DNA from: Gonocerus acuteangulatus
Taxonomy: Eukaryota; Arthropoda; Insecta; Hemiptera; Coreidae
Assembly: GCA_946811695.1 (NCBI GenBank)
Contig: OX328125.1
Coordinates: forward strand, 44,532,586-44,596,585
DNA: 64,000 nucleotides
Reading direction: 5' to 3'
The translations under genes were made by a program, and so were the position numbers. The notes under the pieces are model-generated. The model made no database searches, had not been told where the DNA came from, and saw only the letters and a list, made by a program, of their open reading frames with translations. Positions within the stretch are counted from its first letter, which is position 1, and the number at the start of each line of letters is the position of its first letter. Shown piece by piece: positions 13,126-63,235 of this stretch.

Positions 13126-13229
13126 TAATTAATGGCAAACTACATAACTCTCAGAACACAAATGTGCTTCTATGGCCTAGGCTAACAGTTACACAAGACA
13201 TACAATAATTGAACGGTGGTAAGATCGGC
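9001..13229. other. No gene seen; AT-rich with (TA)n at 13058-13122
   Basis: Mostly AT-rich DNA without convincing coding signal. A 149-codon minus-strand frame at 9568-10017 has no recognisable domain. The start of the MITE family at 56803 recurs at 12399-12430. A long (TA)n tract lies near 13058-13122. Confidence 0.45.
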
Positions 13230-14028
13230 ATAGGCTGCACCTACATTGGACCCGTATTTCTCCCGATCCGATCCGATTTCGTTTGACCGACAGCGGCCGA
13301 CGTGTGTGCCTACATTGGGTCCCGACCCGTTCCGATCCGATAGCCACTGACTGTCGGAAGAAAAAAAAATCACATGCATCTCAATGGAGATGCCTACATT
13401 GGTCCCGACCCGATCCGATCCGATCTAGTCACAGCTCGTCAGAAATGACCTCGTAGTGAAGTAAAAATAAGTAATTAATTTAAGAAATACCACTTAATAA
13501 GCATAGAAACCTTCGACTAGGTTCAATGTTGGAGGTATGAAGGAGGATTTGAGGGGCCAATCAATCTTCCGGAAGTATATCAGCCCCAAAAAAATAAATC
13601 CTAGGGTAACAGTTAATTTTTAACTGTTACACTACGATAAGGGAAGCAATAGTATTCTTATTTTAAAATTATTTATTAAAAAGGTAGCTAGAAGGTTATA
13701 AGCATTGAAAGGTAATTTAATAAACAAGGGAAACAAAAACAAAAATGTGAATTGACCAAGTTGTTCTAAATTTTATTAGCTTTCAATTAAAGAAAAAAAA
13801 TGCATTGAAGTCGGTTAAGATTTAGAGGCTAAACTTAATATCATATGAAACTCAATATGCCGTTTGGGGCCATTTTGCGTCGTCATACAAGTTTGAACGG
13901 CCGAAAATCGGTGGCCATTGGATCAGATTGGGTCGAGTCGGGACCAATCTGGGTACCTCTATTGAAATGCATGTTTTTGTTTTTCTTCCGACAGTCGGTG
14001 GCTATCGGATTGGGACCAATGTAGGTGC
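13229..14028. mobile_element. TIR element with repeated end modules
   Basis: The ends read CACCTACATTGG inward on both sides (13232 and, inverted, about 14025). Each arm repeats the motif CCTACATTGGTCCCGACCCG with GATCCGATCCGAT and GGCTATCGGA/TCCGATAGCC, together with CGACAGTCGG/CTGTCGGAAG. About 800 bp, no coding capacity. A hairpin GTAACAGTTAATTTTTAACT lies in the middle (13608-13632). Confidence 0.55.
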
Positions 14029-14047
14029 CCCCTTAAACTTCCTTCAC

Positions 14048-14172
14048 TTTTAGCACTTTCCTCCGAAGGAAAGTAGCTATTGAGGTTGGACTCATGACGG
14101 AATTTTTGAAAAATTTCTTCAAATCTTTATCGATCCTACCTAGTAGACACCGAAAATGACCCCCGTTAAAAT

Positions 14173-14210
<38 letters not shown>

Positions 14211-15269
14211 CTGTTAACACGATAGCGGCCAGAGTTTTTGTTTTTTCGTCACGAAACTTGGTATATAGCATTCAATTAGCAAACGATTGAACGAGTTCGT
14301 TAACCACCAAAATCGGTCCACCGGAAGGGGGGGTTTACCCCGGACCCAAAACACTAATTTGACTATGTCAGCCGTAATATTTGTTATATTTCAACGAAAC
14401 TTGGTATTCGTAGTGGTAATATAGAGAGAAAAGTGAGATATAAAAATGAACTAAATCGGTTCATTAGAAGGGGGGGTTTACTCCGGACCCACAATACCAA
14501 TTCGCCACTACCAGCCGTGATTTTTGGTATATTTCGACGAAACTCGGTATTCGTAGTGCTAATCCACAGGTAAATATGTGTTGTAAAAATAAACTAAATC
14601 GGTTCATTAGGAGGGGGGGGGGTTTACTCCGGACCCACAATACCAATTCGCCACTACCAGCCGTGATTTTTGGTATATTTCGACGAAACTCGGTATTCGT
14701 AGTGGTAATCTACAGGTAAATATGTGTTGTAAAAATAAACTAAATCGGTAATCATTAGAAGGGGGGGGGGGGGGTTTACTCCGGACCCAAATTCCTAATA
14801 TACTCATACCGGTCGTAATTTCTGCTGTATTGTAACGAAACGCGGTATACGTCGTGGGTAACACATGAGAAAGATGTGTTGTAAAAATGAGCTGAAACGG
14901 TCAATCGGAAAGCGGGGGTTTAATTTGTAATATATTTCAATAGAAAAGCCCGCCAGACGTAGGTTCACAAAGCCGCCACAAGGAGCGCTTTCTACCACTA
15001 GAGTGACTGTATCCTGTTCCTGCGTTAGATCAAAATACGATAATATGGGGTTTTTTGTATTTATTACGTAGTGTAGTAGGTACCATGTGTAAACATAACT
15101 CTGGAAGCAAATTAATAATTGATCAGTTACTCATTACAAAATTAAAAGAGAACTATTCATGTTTTTATTTTATTTATGTAGGATATTTTAAGCAAATTGT
15201 TCTGGAAAGCAGTCTACACTACCCAAATTCTGAGGAAAGTGCTTAGTTATGCAGCTCCGGCGTGACGGA
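14048..15269 (-). mobile_element. Helitron/Helentron-like repeat, copy 2
   Basis: Reads on the minus strand from TCCGTCACGCCGGAGCTGCA at 15269 to the hairpin AGGAAAGT and GCTAAAA at 14048. It contains at least four tandem ~120-bp units with ACTCCGGACCCA/poly-G text, plus a (TA)n(GT)n tract at 14174-14211. Closely similar to the copies at 24037 and 54423. Confidence 0.65.
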
Positions 15270-16057
15270 CTTTTTATATTTTATTTTATATTATATTTAT
15301 TTTATATTAATGATCGAACCCTAACATCAACTTCTTCTATTCCTTTAGTAATGGCCTTAGGGATACGAACGGAACCGCGCTAAAATGACGCAGCTCCTGC
15401 GCGTCGTATTCTTGTTGTTTAGATTTCAATGCTCAGCCAGGGATCATTTCTGTAACTCTTCCCTCAAGGGAACGTAAAGGTTCCTTTCCACAGGCTGTAC
15501 TCTTTCAAGGGGTCCTCAGGCGTCTATCACCCAAATTTAATAAACCCGAAGAGTATGATGCGATAAGAAAGGTAATAAATTAAAGACAGGAAGGAGTGGC
15601 GATGAGGGGGGGGGGGGTGAGAACGTACAAGTGGGTCATATTGATTTAGAGGCCGGGCCTAGCTCCTCGCCGAAATGGCGTTAAGAGCGGAAGGAACTTG
15701 GAGTCCGTTCATCACACCCCACTTTCCCACAAATAAAGTTTCACCACTTCGTCAGGGTAAGAACTTCACACGACGCTTTACGACCACACGCCAATTTTTC
15801 AACTACAGCTTTCCAATTCTATTCTATTGCACTTTTCAATCTTCTTCAAAATCCCACAGCCTCCGGGTACAGCTCGTATTGACAATAATAATTATTATTA
15901 TTACAGAGATATACTGGTACCCGACAAAGGCCAATAAAATATAAGACATCTTCAATTACAAAACGATCATTGGAATTATCTGTATTGACAATACACACAC
16001 TAAGGAACTCTCAATATTCAGCATTTAAAAAAGCATCAATAATATGCAAATATATTT
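15270..16057. other. No gene recognised
   Basis: Poly-G at 15607-15617 and an 89-codon plus frame at 15675-15944 with no domain. The frame starts in a GC-richer patch, but nothing else supports it. Confidence 0.4.
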
Positions 16058-16632
16058 TACAAGCTGTTACCCGGCGTGCAATGCTACACCTACTTTCTGC
16101 CTTTGACTCTCCCAGTATCAAAATCTACCTGTATACCCAGTTACACAAAATCAGTCAAACGGTGAGAATTTGTTTATATTTGTAGTTCATCAGACAGCCA
16201 ACAGAGCCCAGCGCGACAGCAGTTCTGAAGAAAAACGACAGAGGCCAGCACCAAAGCCTGCGAATAGATAGCTCTTATCAAAGAAAGGCCAGCACTCCTT
16301 AGTTAGACAGTGACTGTTGAAATAAACTGCATTACATGATTATATAATGATGTAAAGTCATCAATGAGTTCGAGTTATTCTAATTATGAAGAACATCAAC
16401 AAATAAATTTGATTCAAAATGGCCGCCACAATCTGAATGGTTCAGTGAACAGAACTTTTGACCTTTTAACCAAATTTTGAAATTTGACTATGTTGACCTA
16501 GCCTAGGAGATTTCCCGCATCAAGGCTACCTGTGTGCCAAGTTTGGTCAAAATCGGTCAAACGGTGTAGATTTGTATATGGAACAAACAGACAAACAGAA
16601 AAACATACAAACAAACAGACACGTGATTTTTA
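16058..16632 (+). mobile_element. Dispersed repeat with (TA)n tail, copy 2
   Basis: Starts GCTGTTACCCGGCGTGCAAT and reaches GACACGTGATTTTTATATA at 16619-16636. A DNA element is then inserted in its TA tail. It has a single unit of the segment that is duplicated at 7995-8144. Confidence 0.65.
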
Positions 16633-16636
16633 TATA

Positions 16637-18060
16637 TGAGGAGCTTAGTATCAAAGTTGGACAACTCCATTTTTTTCAGTTTTGAGATTTTTGTCGATTC
16701 TTAAGTGGATTTTTATGCTGCATTCGATTTTACAACTGTTTTTCATTAAAAACGGACAGAAAATAGGTCAAATAGCGTTTATTTCAACCGTTCAGATTCA
16801 AAATATGGACAATTCCAGCATAGTTTGGTTTCAAAAAATGACAACTCCATCAGTAGCCAATGAGAAGCTTGCATTCATGCAATCTGCTCCCAACATGCAC
16901 TGCAAATCCATCATGGCTGAATGTTTATAGTTACTTGTAATAAGTGCATTTGGCGATAATTCTTATTAATAACTAGCTGTTATCCGGCACACTGTGGTTC
17001 CGAATGCCGGATTTTGGGACAAAACCTCTAGGTACTTGAATCTTTCTGATTTAGGAATGATTTTTGAAGAATTTCTTTTGTGCCGAGTCGAATGAGACCA
17101 ATAACAATTCTATAGAATAATTATTTTATTAATAAACGGGCTTTATATAACAACAACCGTGAAAAACAGCCGGCATTTAATTTAAAATATTCATACTTTA
17201 CTGAAGTGGTAGAGCTATGTATCCTTCCAAATGTATTTTCAAGACCTCAGGTGAATAAATTAACAGCTAATGTGGTACTGGTAACTGTTCTCGACATATT
17301 CCTCTTTATTTAAATTTTCGCGTATAACAAATAAATATTGACAGTTTCACACTAGATATTAGATAGATCTCATCGTTAATGTTCAGTTATTTGCTATTAA
17401 AAACTTTTCAACAACTCTCTGCAGAAAATAATAATGGTTAACTCGTTTTTCATCAAATAATCGCATCGCTAATTGATAACTTTATTTTATTAGCTGTGCA
17501 CAGGTATGGCTGAGTACGGCGATGAAAATTATAGCACAGCCACTTCAGTACATGTAGTTATAGGAAAAAGTGTGCGAAGAGGATAGCTAAGTACCACTTT
17601 TTTTCTAAACTTAATAAAATAAGAATAATTTAGTTTAATTTCAGTTTTGTCAAACTGTATTTAAATAACATTTTTCATGTAATTTTTAGCTATATAATTT
17701 TGATTTAATACATTAGACATAATTACATTATATTAAAACACCCTCGAGCATACCAAATTCATATTTGTTTGGTTTCAAAAGAGCATAGATTCAATTTTCA
17801 AATGGCTCCCTTTGGTTTCAAAAACAGACAACTCCATGACTTGGTTTCAAACATGGAAAACTCCACTATTTAAAGTGTAATTACGGCCTTAATACTCATA
17901 TAATTTTGTAGTGCCTTTGAAATAATGTTTCTGAGGCATATAAGAATAACATATAAAAAAATCACAATAATACTGACATCAATATAGTGGATATGGTTTT
18001 TTGCCTCTCCTGTAAAAAAAGCAAAAGTGGAGTGGTCCAACTTTGATACTAAGCTCCTCA
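16637..18060. mobile_element. TA-flanked TIR element, ~1.4 kb
   Basis: The left end TGAGGAGCTTAGTATCAAAG then TTGGACAACTCCA is mirrored at the right end (inverted TGAGGAGCTTAGTATCAAAG then TTGGACCACTCCA). It is flanked by TATA on both sides, within the TA tail of the repeat to the left. Internal motifs of the form TTGGTTTCAAA...GACAACTCCA recur at about 16828, 17815 and 17840. No intact transposase seen. TA targeting suggests a Tc1/mariner-like mobiliser. Confidence 0.65.
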
Positions 18061-19404
18061 TATATAGATTTGTTATTATTAATTCCCCATCTGAGATGGC
18101 GGTCTTTTATCTGATAAGCACTATTTTAGATGTTCTTTAAAACAAGGCTGTTATTGTAATTATTATAATCCGCAATTAGATTATTTTAAATTCATATACG
18201 AAAGATAAAATTTGTTAAAAATATTTGCTATTCTCACGACCAGTGTCTTTGTATGTCAGCATCTATTTGCTTACAAAATAGCCAAAGGAGGATACTAGAG
18301 ACATTTTTAGATGTGATTTGATGTTTGAAATGAAAACCATTTTGAATAAATCCCAAACCGCGTTTTAAATATATATTTTTCTTAAGTATAATATACCTAT
18401 ATATATATTCCCAAATTTTAGTGAGCAAATAAATGGATTAGATTTTTTCTTTTCTTCTTTTCCTTTTTTTTTAAATAATTGTGCCATGTAGTGAGTTACA
18501 AGAAGAATGGAGGATATGAAGGACCAGATTTTTTTTTTTTTTTACGGTAGAAAGAAAAGCTGTATTTTCTCTCCAAATATTACATTCACGTACTCATGGC
18601 ATAATGTCTCCTTGCCAAGGGAACATTCCACAGTCATATCAGGTTCTCTTTCTACAGTTAGACAAGAGAGCAAGAAAATACACGTTTTGCTTCTACATTT
18701 AGGTGATGGTAAATATTTGAAATCATAGGAAATATTAATATTCGAAGCCTAGGAGAGAAAAATAATAGAAACAATCAATTATTTATAATGAATCTTTAGA
18801 AATATTTAAGGCGGGGTTAAAGGGGTTGCAATATAAGCAGTACCAGTTAGGTTTCTCAACAATCTGACCAATATCTAATCACTTATCAGGAAGGTCAACA
18901 AATTAAATATTTGCATCATAATAGTGATTTATTAATCCTAGCTCTATTAGTTTCGCACCTTCTAGTGATAATATTTTAAGGAATTTTAAACCTCGCGCTT
19001 GCGATGTGTTGCTTTGGGGAGTGACCGCAACTACATGACTAATACATGTTCGTGGCGAAAAATTGTTGATATCCAATGTTCTAGAGGTCCTGTTCGAAAC
19101 TCGGCTATGCACTGAAATATCCTCTGATCCTGTGGATCGAGAGTCAGTGTCGGAGTCCCTTGGCCTACCTAGCCCTTAATGGGTACATGCAATGTGAGAA
19201 ATAAGGCAATTGTAGTATAGTACTGACCACTATCTTCTTATTGTAATAGGATCAAAAATCAGATAACTTTACAATATCGGGCCTCTCTGGACAATTGCAT
19301 TCTACTCCGAGACTGATTTTTCTATCTTTATTTCACAAAGATTAAACATTATTCAACTCTCATTCTATATTAATTTACCCCAGGTATAAGGAATTTAAAA
19401 TTAA
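18061..19404. other. No gene recognised
   Basis: AT-rich DNA. Short frames at 18507-18728 and 18903-19112 have no domain or splice context. Confidence 0.45.
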
Positions 19405-19461
19405 AGTTACCAAATAAGTGAAATCGAAGAATATGAGGACATGAGAGATAGAAGGAGAGTT

Positions 19462-19528
<67 letters not shown>

Positions 19529-19861
19529 TGAAAAAATATTAGCAGATTAAAATACATATTACTTAAAAATAGTGCACCTACAGATCACTACACTATAATT
19601 TTGGTGCTATAATGATGGAAGAACAAGATTGTTTATACGGGAGATGAAATAGTTCTGCTTGCCCGTCCACTGAAGAGAGTTGAGAGTATGTCGATACAAG
19701 CTGAGGAGGATTTGTCCAAGAACGAGGTGGTGCTGCGGGACAGTGGGTGCAGGCCAGAGGAGCGGATCAGAGTGGGTGTCCAGACGGATGCTGGTACCAG
19801 GAGGACCTATAGAGATATATACATCAAGAGGGCTACGGGAGATTTTAAATCCACGGCTTAA
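19405..19861 (+). pseudogene. 78-codon frame split by a poly(A)-tailed insertion
   Basis: Codons from 19405 (SYQISEIEEYEDMRDRRRVE...) run to 19467, where a T tract begins. The same frame resumes at 19688 with MSIQAEEDLSKNEVVLRDSG and continues through GVQTDAGTRRTYRDIYIKRA to a TAA stop at 19859-19861. The insertion and its 13-bp target duplication (19455-19467 and 19675-19687) are flanked by one continuous reading frame of charged, protein-like sequence. I do not recognise the family. It could be the end of a gene, a terminal exon, or part of an older repeat. Confidence 0.45.
19468..19674 (-). mobile_element. Poly(A)-tailed retro-insertion with 13-bp target duplication
   Basis: The flank GAGAGTTGAGAGT is present at 19455-19467 and 19675-19687. 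The element reads on the minus strand from 19674 (CTTCAGTGGACGGGCAAGCA) to a tail of about 60 A, with AATAAA just before the tail. The body is only about 145 nt, so it is a 5'-truncated LINE/SINE or a processed transcript end. Confidence 0.75.
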
Positions 19862-19993
19862 ATTCCAAGAGTATTCCAACTGCATTCTCTGAGTAATTGC
19901 TTCATCTGTAGTGTCTACCTATGATTATTAGCTAAAAAATTTATAATTTTTCAATATGTTTTTATATAAAATATTCTCATTCTTATCCTAGTC

Positions 19994-19995
<2 letters not shown>

Positions 19996-20061
<66 letters not shown>
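19996..20061 (-). repeat. Poly-T tract (66 nt)
   Basis: A 66-T run, probably the poly(A) tail of another minus-strand retro-insertion whose body I could not delimit. A (TA)n tract follows at about 20200-20253. Confidence 0.7.
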
Positions 20062-20062
<1 letters not shown>

Positions 20063-20198
20063 TCAATGGAGCATAATTTGAAGAATACTCATAATGGAAA
20101 ATTCCTGACTCGCAGAAACTACTTCTTCTTTCTTCTTGAGTTTTTATAACACACCAAATATCAAAATCGGAACACTTTTGGCAGCTTTAGAGCGAACG

Positions 20199-20253
<55 letters not shown>

Positions 20254-20257
<4 letters not shown>

Positions 20258-23150
20258 TATTTCAACCGTAATTATTTTCGTGATCTATACTTTTGAATGG
20301 TGAAATTTTTTAGTCGGATCTTCCGAACCGGGCCGTCTTCATAAGCAGGTTTTCTACCTACTATATGAGGGAGAAAGCGCGCTAAAAGTACTCTTTTAAG
20401 TGTGGCATAATATCTGTAATTAGTAAAAAGGCTTTAGACGTTTTTAACGTAGGTAATTTTGTTATGTTTTACTACTTTATCTAAAATTATATTTTGTTTC
20501 TCAGCCTTCCTTATAATTATTATGGGTTGACTGGGATAAATTATTTCGAAGTACATTACCAACAGTAGGAATTGGCCAGCGATTATTATTATTTTTATTA
20601 TTTGGCGTGAAAATTCGGCGTTTAAATGTTTTTATGCATGGCGTTTAGGTGTTTCCATACATAACTTCGATAATGCATATCGCCTTCCTCAATCTGCAGC
20701 CCTGCCAATAAATAAATAAGAAAAATTGTGACATACAAGGATTTTTACCAGTTTATCACGAATATTAAATTTCACGATTCAAAACAGAGTTTTCTCGGGA
20801 ATATCGTGGAAGTTTTTAGGAATCTGGATCTCGTTTGTCTGGATGGATTTATTCACTGGAAGAGAGAATTTATTTTATCCTCTCCTCCCAATCTCTTGGA
20901 ATCCTTGAATCTTATACACCCTAGCTTGTTTCTCTTCCCAAGCTCTATAGGGTTCGCAATTTTCCTCTTACCGTTTAGTATCTAGTACCATTTTGCCTTT
21001 TCTATACAAGGAAATGGTTGTTAGTATTTTCTTCTCACGGGACTCTCTCATCAAAATGGTAACTTGCATTATTTCTCTTGCATTTTTTGCAAGATTCTTT
21101 CTTCCTTAGAGGGGAGAAAACACGCTTATGGTGTCGAACCGAAGTTGCGATCCGGAAGTGCTGGTAAGAAAATTTATAACCCATAGATCTCGAAAAAAAA
21201 TATGTTCTTCAAATTTGTCTGCTTACTTTCCGTCCGCAAATAATGGCCCGATTTTTTTAAATTTTAGTTTAAGGTTTTATCAAACTTTTCTTGTTCGTCT
21301 AAAGTTAAATAAATCAATTTGGGTTGCTTTTGGAGTACAGGAAATATTCCCTAAAAAATGTTGAAGATTTTAACAGTAAATGGGCGCCAACTACAGCGCG
21401 AACAATGTGGCAGCATTATTGATGTTAGGCATATTCTATTGGACTCCAAGAAGTGGGCCTGTCGTGAAAAAGATAATATGTAATTTGATACTAATGCTTT
21501 TGTACATTCTGTGTATATTATTTAATCGTAGATGGTGGCCCTAGGAAACTCAAAAAGAGTTTTTTTGGCGACAATAAAGATCTCAGCCATATAAAATTTT
21601 GTTTAAAATCTCAAAGGGACTTGTTTTGTTCTATTGAACAAATTAATCTATTTTATTAAAAAGTTGACAAGTAACGTTTTTGTTTGGACACCATCTTTTT
21701 ATATCAGTCGGTAGAACCTGCCAAAATATTTTCTCACAAATAATAATTCAAGGAACCTCCAAATATTTTCCAATAAGTTTGTAACATTTTTATTATATTT
21801 ATAATGAATATTTGTTAAGTTTTTTTATTTCGAGACTGAGGAATATCAAATGTTCTCTCCAAGCGAAACTCTAATTTTAATTTTAGTTCATAATATTATT
21901 ATTTTTTTTTTTTTTGTGAAACTATTTCTCTTTTCTTTGCATTTAGAGCTTCTCCATATAACGCTAGTTTTTTTTTCAAAGAAGTCATAATTTAGGCTTG
22001 GTCATTTTTTTATTTCAGCAGTTAATTTCCACTGCTCTAAAAAATAATATCGCATCTAAATTTTCTTCTACAGCCATTATTACCTTCAACTTAATTTATT
22101 TTAATGCGTGCCTTAAATTCTCCCGTTGACGATCTTTAAAAGTAATTATTGACGATCGCAGCTTGCGATCATTTTTGTTATGTGTCTAGAATAAAAAGGC
22201 AAAGTTTCAGTCATGAGGAAATATGTACTTCGAAATCATTAATGTTTTCCAACTTGTTAACATGATCATGGTTGAAGTACCATGTACCACTTTTTACGCA
22301 GCTGATCTGTGGAATTCTCATTTTTATTTTTGTTCACTGCTTTGTAGAAATAAATGCTAATAGCAGGAATAGTAAACCGTTTTCTTGAAATACTACATTT
22401 TGTTCATTATAGTTGTGCATTTATGTATCTATTCCATATCTTTACCATATTTGTTAATAAATATAAATTTATTATTGGGTGCTCTGAAACGATGGAGTGT
22501 CTTGTCAAAATCTCATAATCCAGAAATTTTCGTTGATTATGAAAACGAATGCAGATAAAAAAGTTGTTTGTCATATACAGATGAAGAGCTTACTAGAAAG
22601 AAAATAATGTGATAACAAAAAGCAATAATTATCAAAATCGAGCAAAATAAAACATTGCACACTTAACAGAAAGAAAACATTTACCAGCTGTATAGCTTAA
22701 TTAAAATGTAATTTGTGTAACTGTAAACTTGTCAAGTCAAAACGCATTACCTTATTCAGCCGTAAAATAAACCACGATTGAAATAATACAGCCTGTTTAC
22801 TATTGCCCACGGCATAATGGAAGATAGTAATTAACTCAATACGACACTTCCCAATTATAAACAGGCAACTGGAATCATACCCAAACCACCATAGGGACAA
22901 GCAGGAGTCATCAATGGAAAAAAAATACACAATAATAACTCTATTTTTCTATTATATTATTTTATTATTATTTTGGTTATAACGCTCTTTGTGATAATAA
23001 TAACTGATAATTATGGATACACTCTAGTACTAACATATTACTAGTAGTTAATAAGGAGAAATTATCATTTATAAAAATATAAAATAAAAATAAATTTGAT
23101 CATTAATCACTATCATATTTTGGTGTCAACTTTAATGTGCTGCTGGTTCC
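20254..23150. other. No gene recognised
   Basis: AT-rich. The frames at 20728-20985 and 21128-21364 have no domain. This is the region downstream of the DNAI4-like gene; its 3' untranslated region probably ends near 23130. Confidence 0.45.
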
Positions 23151-23156
23151 TTTATT
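23151..23156 (-). terminator. Candidate polyadenylation signal
   Basis: AATAAA on the minus strand about 260 bp past the DNAI4-like stop. There are other AATAAA matches nearby in this AT-rich DNA, so the choice is tentative. Confidence 0.3.
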
Positions 23157-23414
23157 TCTATATTATACTCAATAATTTCTTCTCATTCTTCTTCATTTAC
23201 TATTATTTTTCATTTTATTGAGTATATGTTTTATATATACTTGTTTAAAAATTGTTATACCTACATACGTATGTATACTTCTTATATTTATATATTGTAC
23301 AATAGCAGTTTACTTTTATAATACAAAAAAAAAGGTATACAAAAATTGTCATATCGTCTGTAAATAAAAATAAAAATAAAAATATTTACAATGCCACTTA
23401 GTTTGTACTTTCTA

Positions 23415-60993
<37,579 letters not shown>

Positions 60994-61414
60994 CTGCAAA
61001 CAAAGACAAACCAAAAAGAAAGTGAATCTTAAACAATACATTTTGAAGATTTTTATCAATCACTTTTTAGATGATCCAAATCTGGAGGCTGATTGAAACT
61101 TCAATAAATCTTTTTAATGCATTCCGTAGGAAAATGTCATTTATCCTTCCTAAAAGATATCTAAAATTGAAATAAACATTTAATGATTGAGCGTCCCTAG
61201 TTATTTTTATTTATTTTTTTAATTAAAAGCTTGTTTTCTCTTCCATTTGCGGTTAACGATCTGACTGATAAATATTATGTTATTTTCCAATGGCCTTACA
61301 GTAATGAAGCAATGTTGAGCTTGTAGTATGTTTATATTGCATATAGTATACTATTATAAAACTGTCATAATATTATATAATTGATAAATTATTAAGCCAA
61401 TGCCTGTGTAATAC

Positions 61415-61482
61415 AATTCGTGTTCTCGCATCATTTCTATCTCCAATAACAGAGTGGGCTCTAATGGTCTTAATGTAGGCCG
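61415..61482 (-). CDS. Possible upstream DNAI4 exon (unconfirmed)
   Basis: A good acceptor (GATTAATTTTACAG) is followed by an open stretch with a weak donor (ATT followed by GTATTA). If it begins with CG and ends in phase 0, it bridges the candidate exon at 63659-63809 (ending in phase 1) and exon A (starting in phase 0). A second frame, beginning RPTLRPLEPTLLLEIEMM, is also open and would not fit the phases. The choice cannot be made without transcript data. Confidence 0.25.
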
Positions 61483-61494
61483 CTGTAAAATTAA

Positions 61495-61496
<2 letters not shown>

Positions 61497-61565
<69 letters not shown>

Positions 61566-62240
61566 CACGTGTCTTTATATTTTTCTGTGTGTTTGTTTGT
61601 TTGTTCCTTCTACAAATCCATACCGTTTGACCGATTTTGACCAAACTTGGAATAATGGTAGGTCTTGACACGAGAAATCTTCTAGGCTGGGTCAAAAAAA
61701 TCTACCGGCTGTCTGTCTGTACGTTTGTCCCTTAAATAAATCCACACCGTTCGTCCGATTTTTACTAAACTCGGTACACGTGTAGATCTTAATCTGAGGA
61801 GTGTCGTAGGCTAAGTCAAGAACGTCTACCAGCTGTCTGTCTGTATGTTTGTCCCTTATACAAATCCACACTGTACGTCCGATTTTGACTAAACTCGGTA
61901 CACATGTAGATCTTAATCTGAAGAGTGCCGTAGGCTAGGTCAAAAACCTATACCAGCTGTCTGTCTGTATGTTTGTTCCCTATAAAAATCCACACCGTTC
62001 GTCCGATTTTGACCAAACTCGGTACACAGGTAGATCCTAATCTGGAGAATGCCGTAGGCTAGTTCAAAACCCTCTACCAGCTGTCTGTCTGTATGTTTGT
62101 TTCCTATAAAAATCCACACCGTTCGTCCGATTTTGACCTAAGTTGGAAGACAGGTAGATCTTGATACGGCGATTGCCATAGGCTAGGTCAAAATGGGTAC
62201 CATCTGTCTGTCTGTATGTTTGTTCTTTATACAAACCCTT
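61497..62240 (-). mobile_element. Dispersed repeat with (TA)n tail, copy 5
   Basis: Minus strand: about five tandem units (CCGAGTTTAGTCAAAATCGG, ACAGACAGACAGCTGG), ending ACACGTGATTTA and (TA)n at 61497-61561. It is 5' truncated near 62240. Confidence 0.7.
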
Positions 62241-62264
62241 CTTATAGATAACAAATATTTTAGG

Positions 62265-62380
62265 TACGGGTTTGCTTTAGTTTTTTTTTCTAGCCAGAAT
62301 AGAGCTGATGCCATTTCATTTTTTCTTTTTTTTTGGAAAAACCCATCGCCCGAGGCTCCATCGTCATGGAGCGTACGGGC
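62265..62380 (-). mobile_element. Diverged tRNA-Lys-type SINE fragment
   Basis: The stretch TTCTAGCCAGAATAGAGCTG, ATGCCATTTCATTTTTTC and CCCATCGCCCGA matches, with changes, 37190-37245 of the fuller SINE copy. Confidence 0.4.
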
Positions 62381-62383
62381 CTC

Positions 62384-62530
62384 CTTAGATAGGGATGTTC
62401 CGATACCATCAAAGTAACGATACCTACTCATATTGAGCAGTACTCAAATCATTTTTCGATACTACTCAAAAGAATACTCCTAATGTATCGATACTTACTT
62501 ATATCGATACTTTTAGATTTTTTTAAATGA
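62384..62530 (+). mobile_element. hAT-like terminal fragment
   Basis: TAGGGATGTTCCGATACCAT followed by repeated TATCGATACTT/CGATACTACTCA text is typical of one end of hAT-superfamily elements. No partner end or transposase found; the frame at 62677-62870 is unassigned. Confidence 0.3.
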
Positions 62531-63235
62531 AACTTACGTAGCAAATGTTGAAGGACAATAACATTGTGAGGGCAAAAATTAAAAGTAAAGTAATTCAATA
62601 AATAAATTTTATTTAATTAACAAAAAATGTGTTTTATTATTAAGTATATTCAAGAAAACACTCATTACCATCAAGATTGCCCAAAAGTAGTAACGGCTCT
62701 AGGAATATTGGAGACAATCTGTTCCTTGCTTGCGACATTGTTGCTCCGGCTTTGGAAAATAAGCACTCCCTTGGAACCGATGTTGAGACTACTTTTAAAT
62801 ATTGTTGTGAATATTTGTACAGACAAGGAATTTTTTTTTTAATATTTATTTATGAGCATCTATGGCGTTTCGCTCCAAACAGTTATTGCATATATACATC
62901 AGTTACAATATATATACATCTAAAAACAAATGGTATACATATATACATCTAAAAACCATCAATACATATATACATATGTAAAAACAAATGGTATTATTTA
63001 TATACATCTGATTGATCAATCGGATTACACAATTAGACATAGTTACAAGTTCATTCATTACATTTTATTCGTTCTTTACAGTTTACCAAGTGGCGCAATA
63101 CCATCCTTATGTTTTTTATTGCAATTGCTTGAACATAATATTGACACGTCTGCCAAGAGTCCAGACGTGGCCCTACCTGCGGAAGGTTCTCTAATGTATA
63201 GGCTGTAACAATATTTTATTTTATTTAGTTTAAGT

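Noticed and set aside
14464..14998. Frames with repeated RFSLFLQHIFTCG text, also at 24345 and 54966
   Set aside because: They translate the tandem units of the Helitron-like repeat; poly-G length changes break the frame between copies.
15055..15246. 63-codon frame repeated almost exactly at 24784-24975
   Set aside because: The two lie at the same position of Helitron-like copies 2 and 3, so the likeness reflects repeat copies. The other copies do not keep the frame.
21128..21364. 78-codon plus-strand frame
   Set aside because: No domain, and composition like the surrounding DNA.
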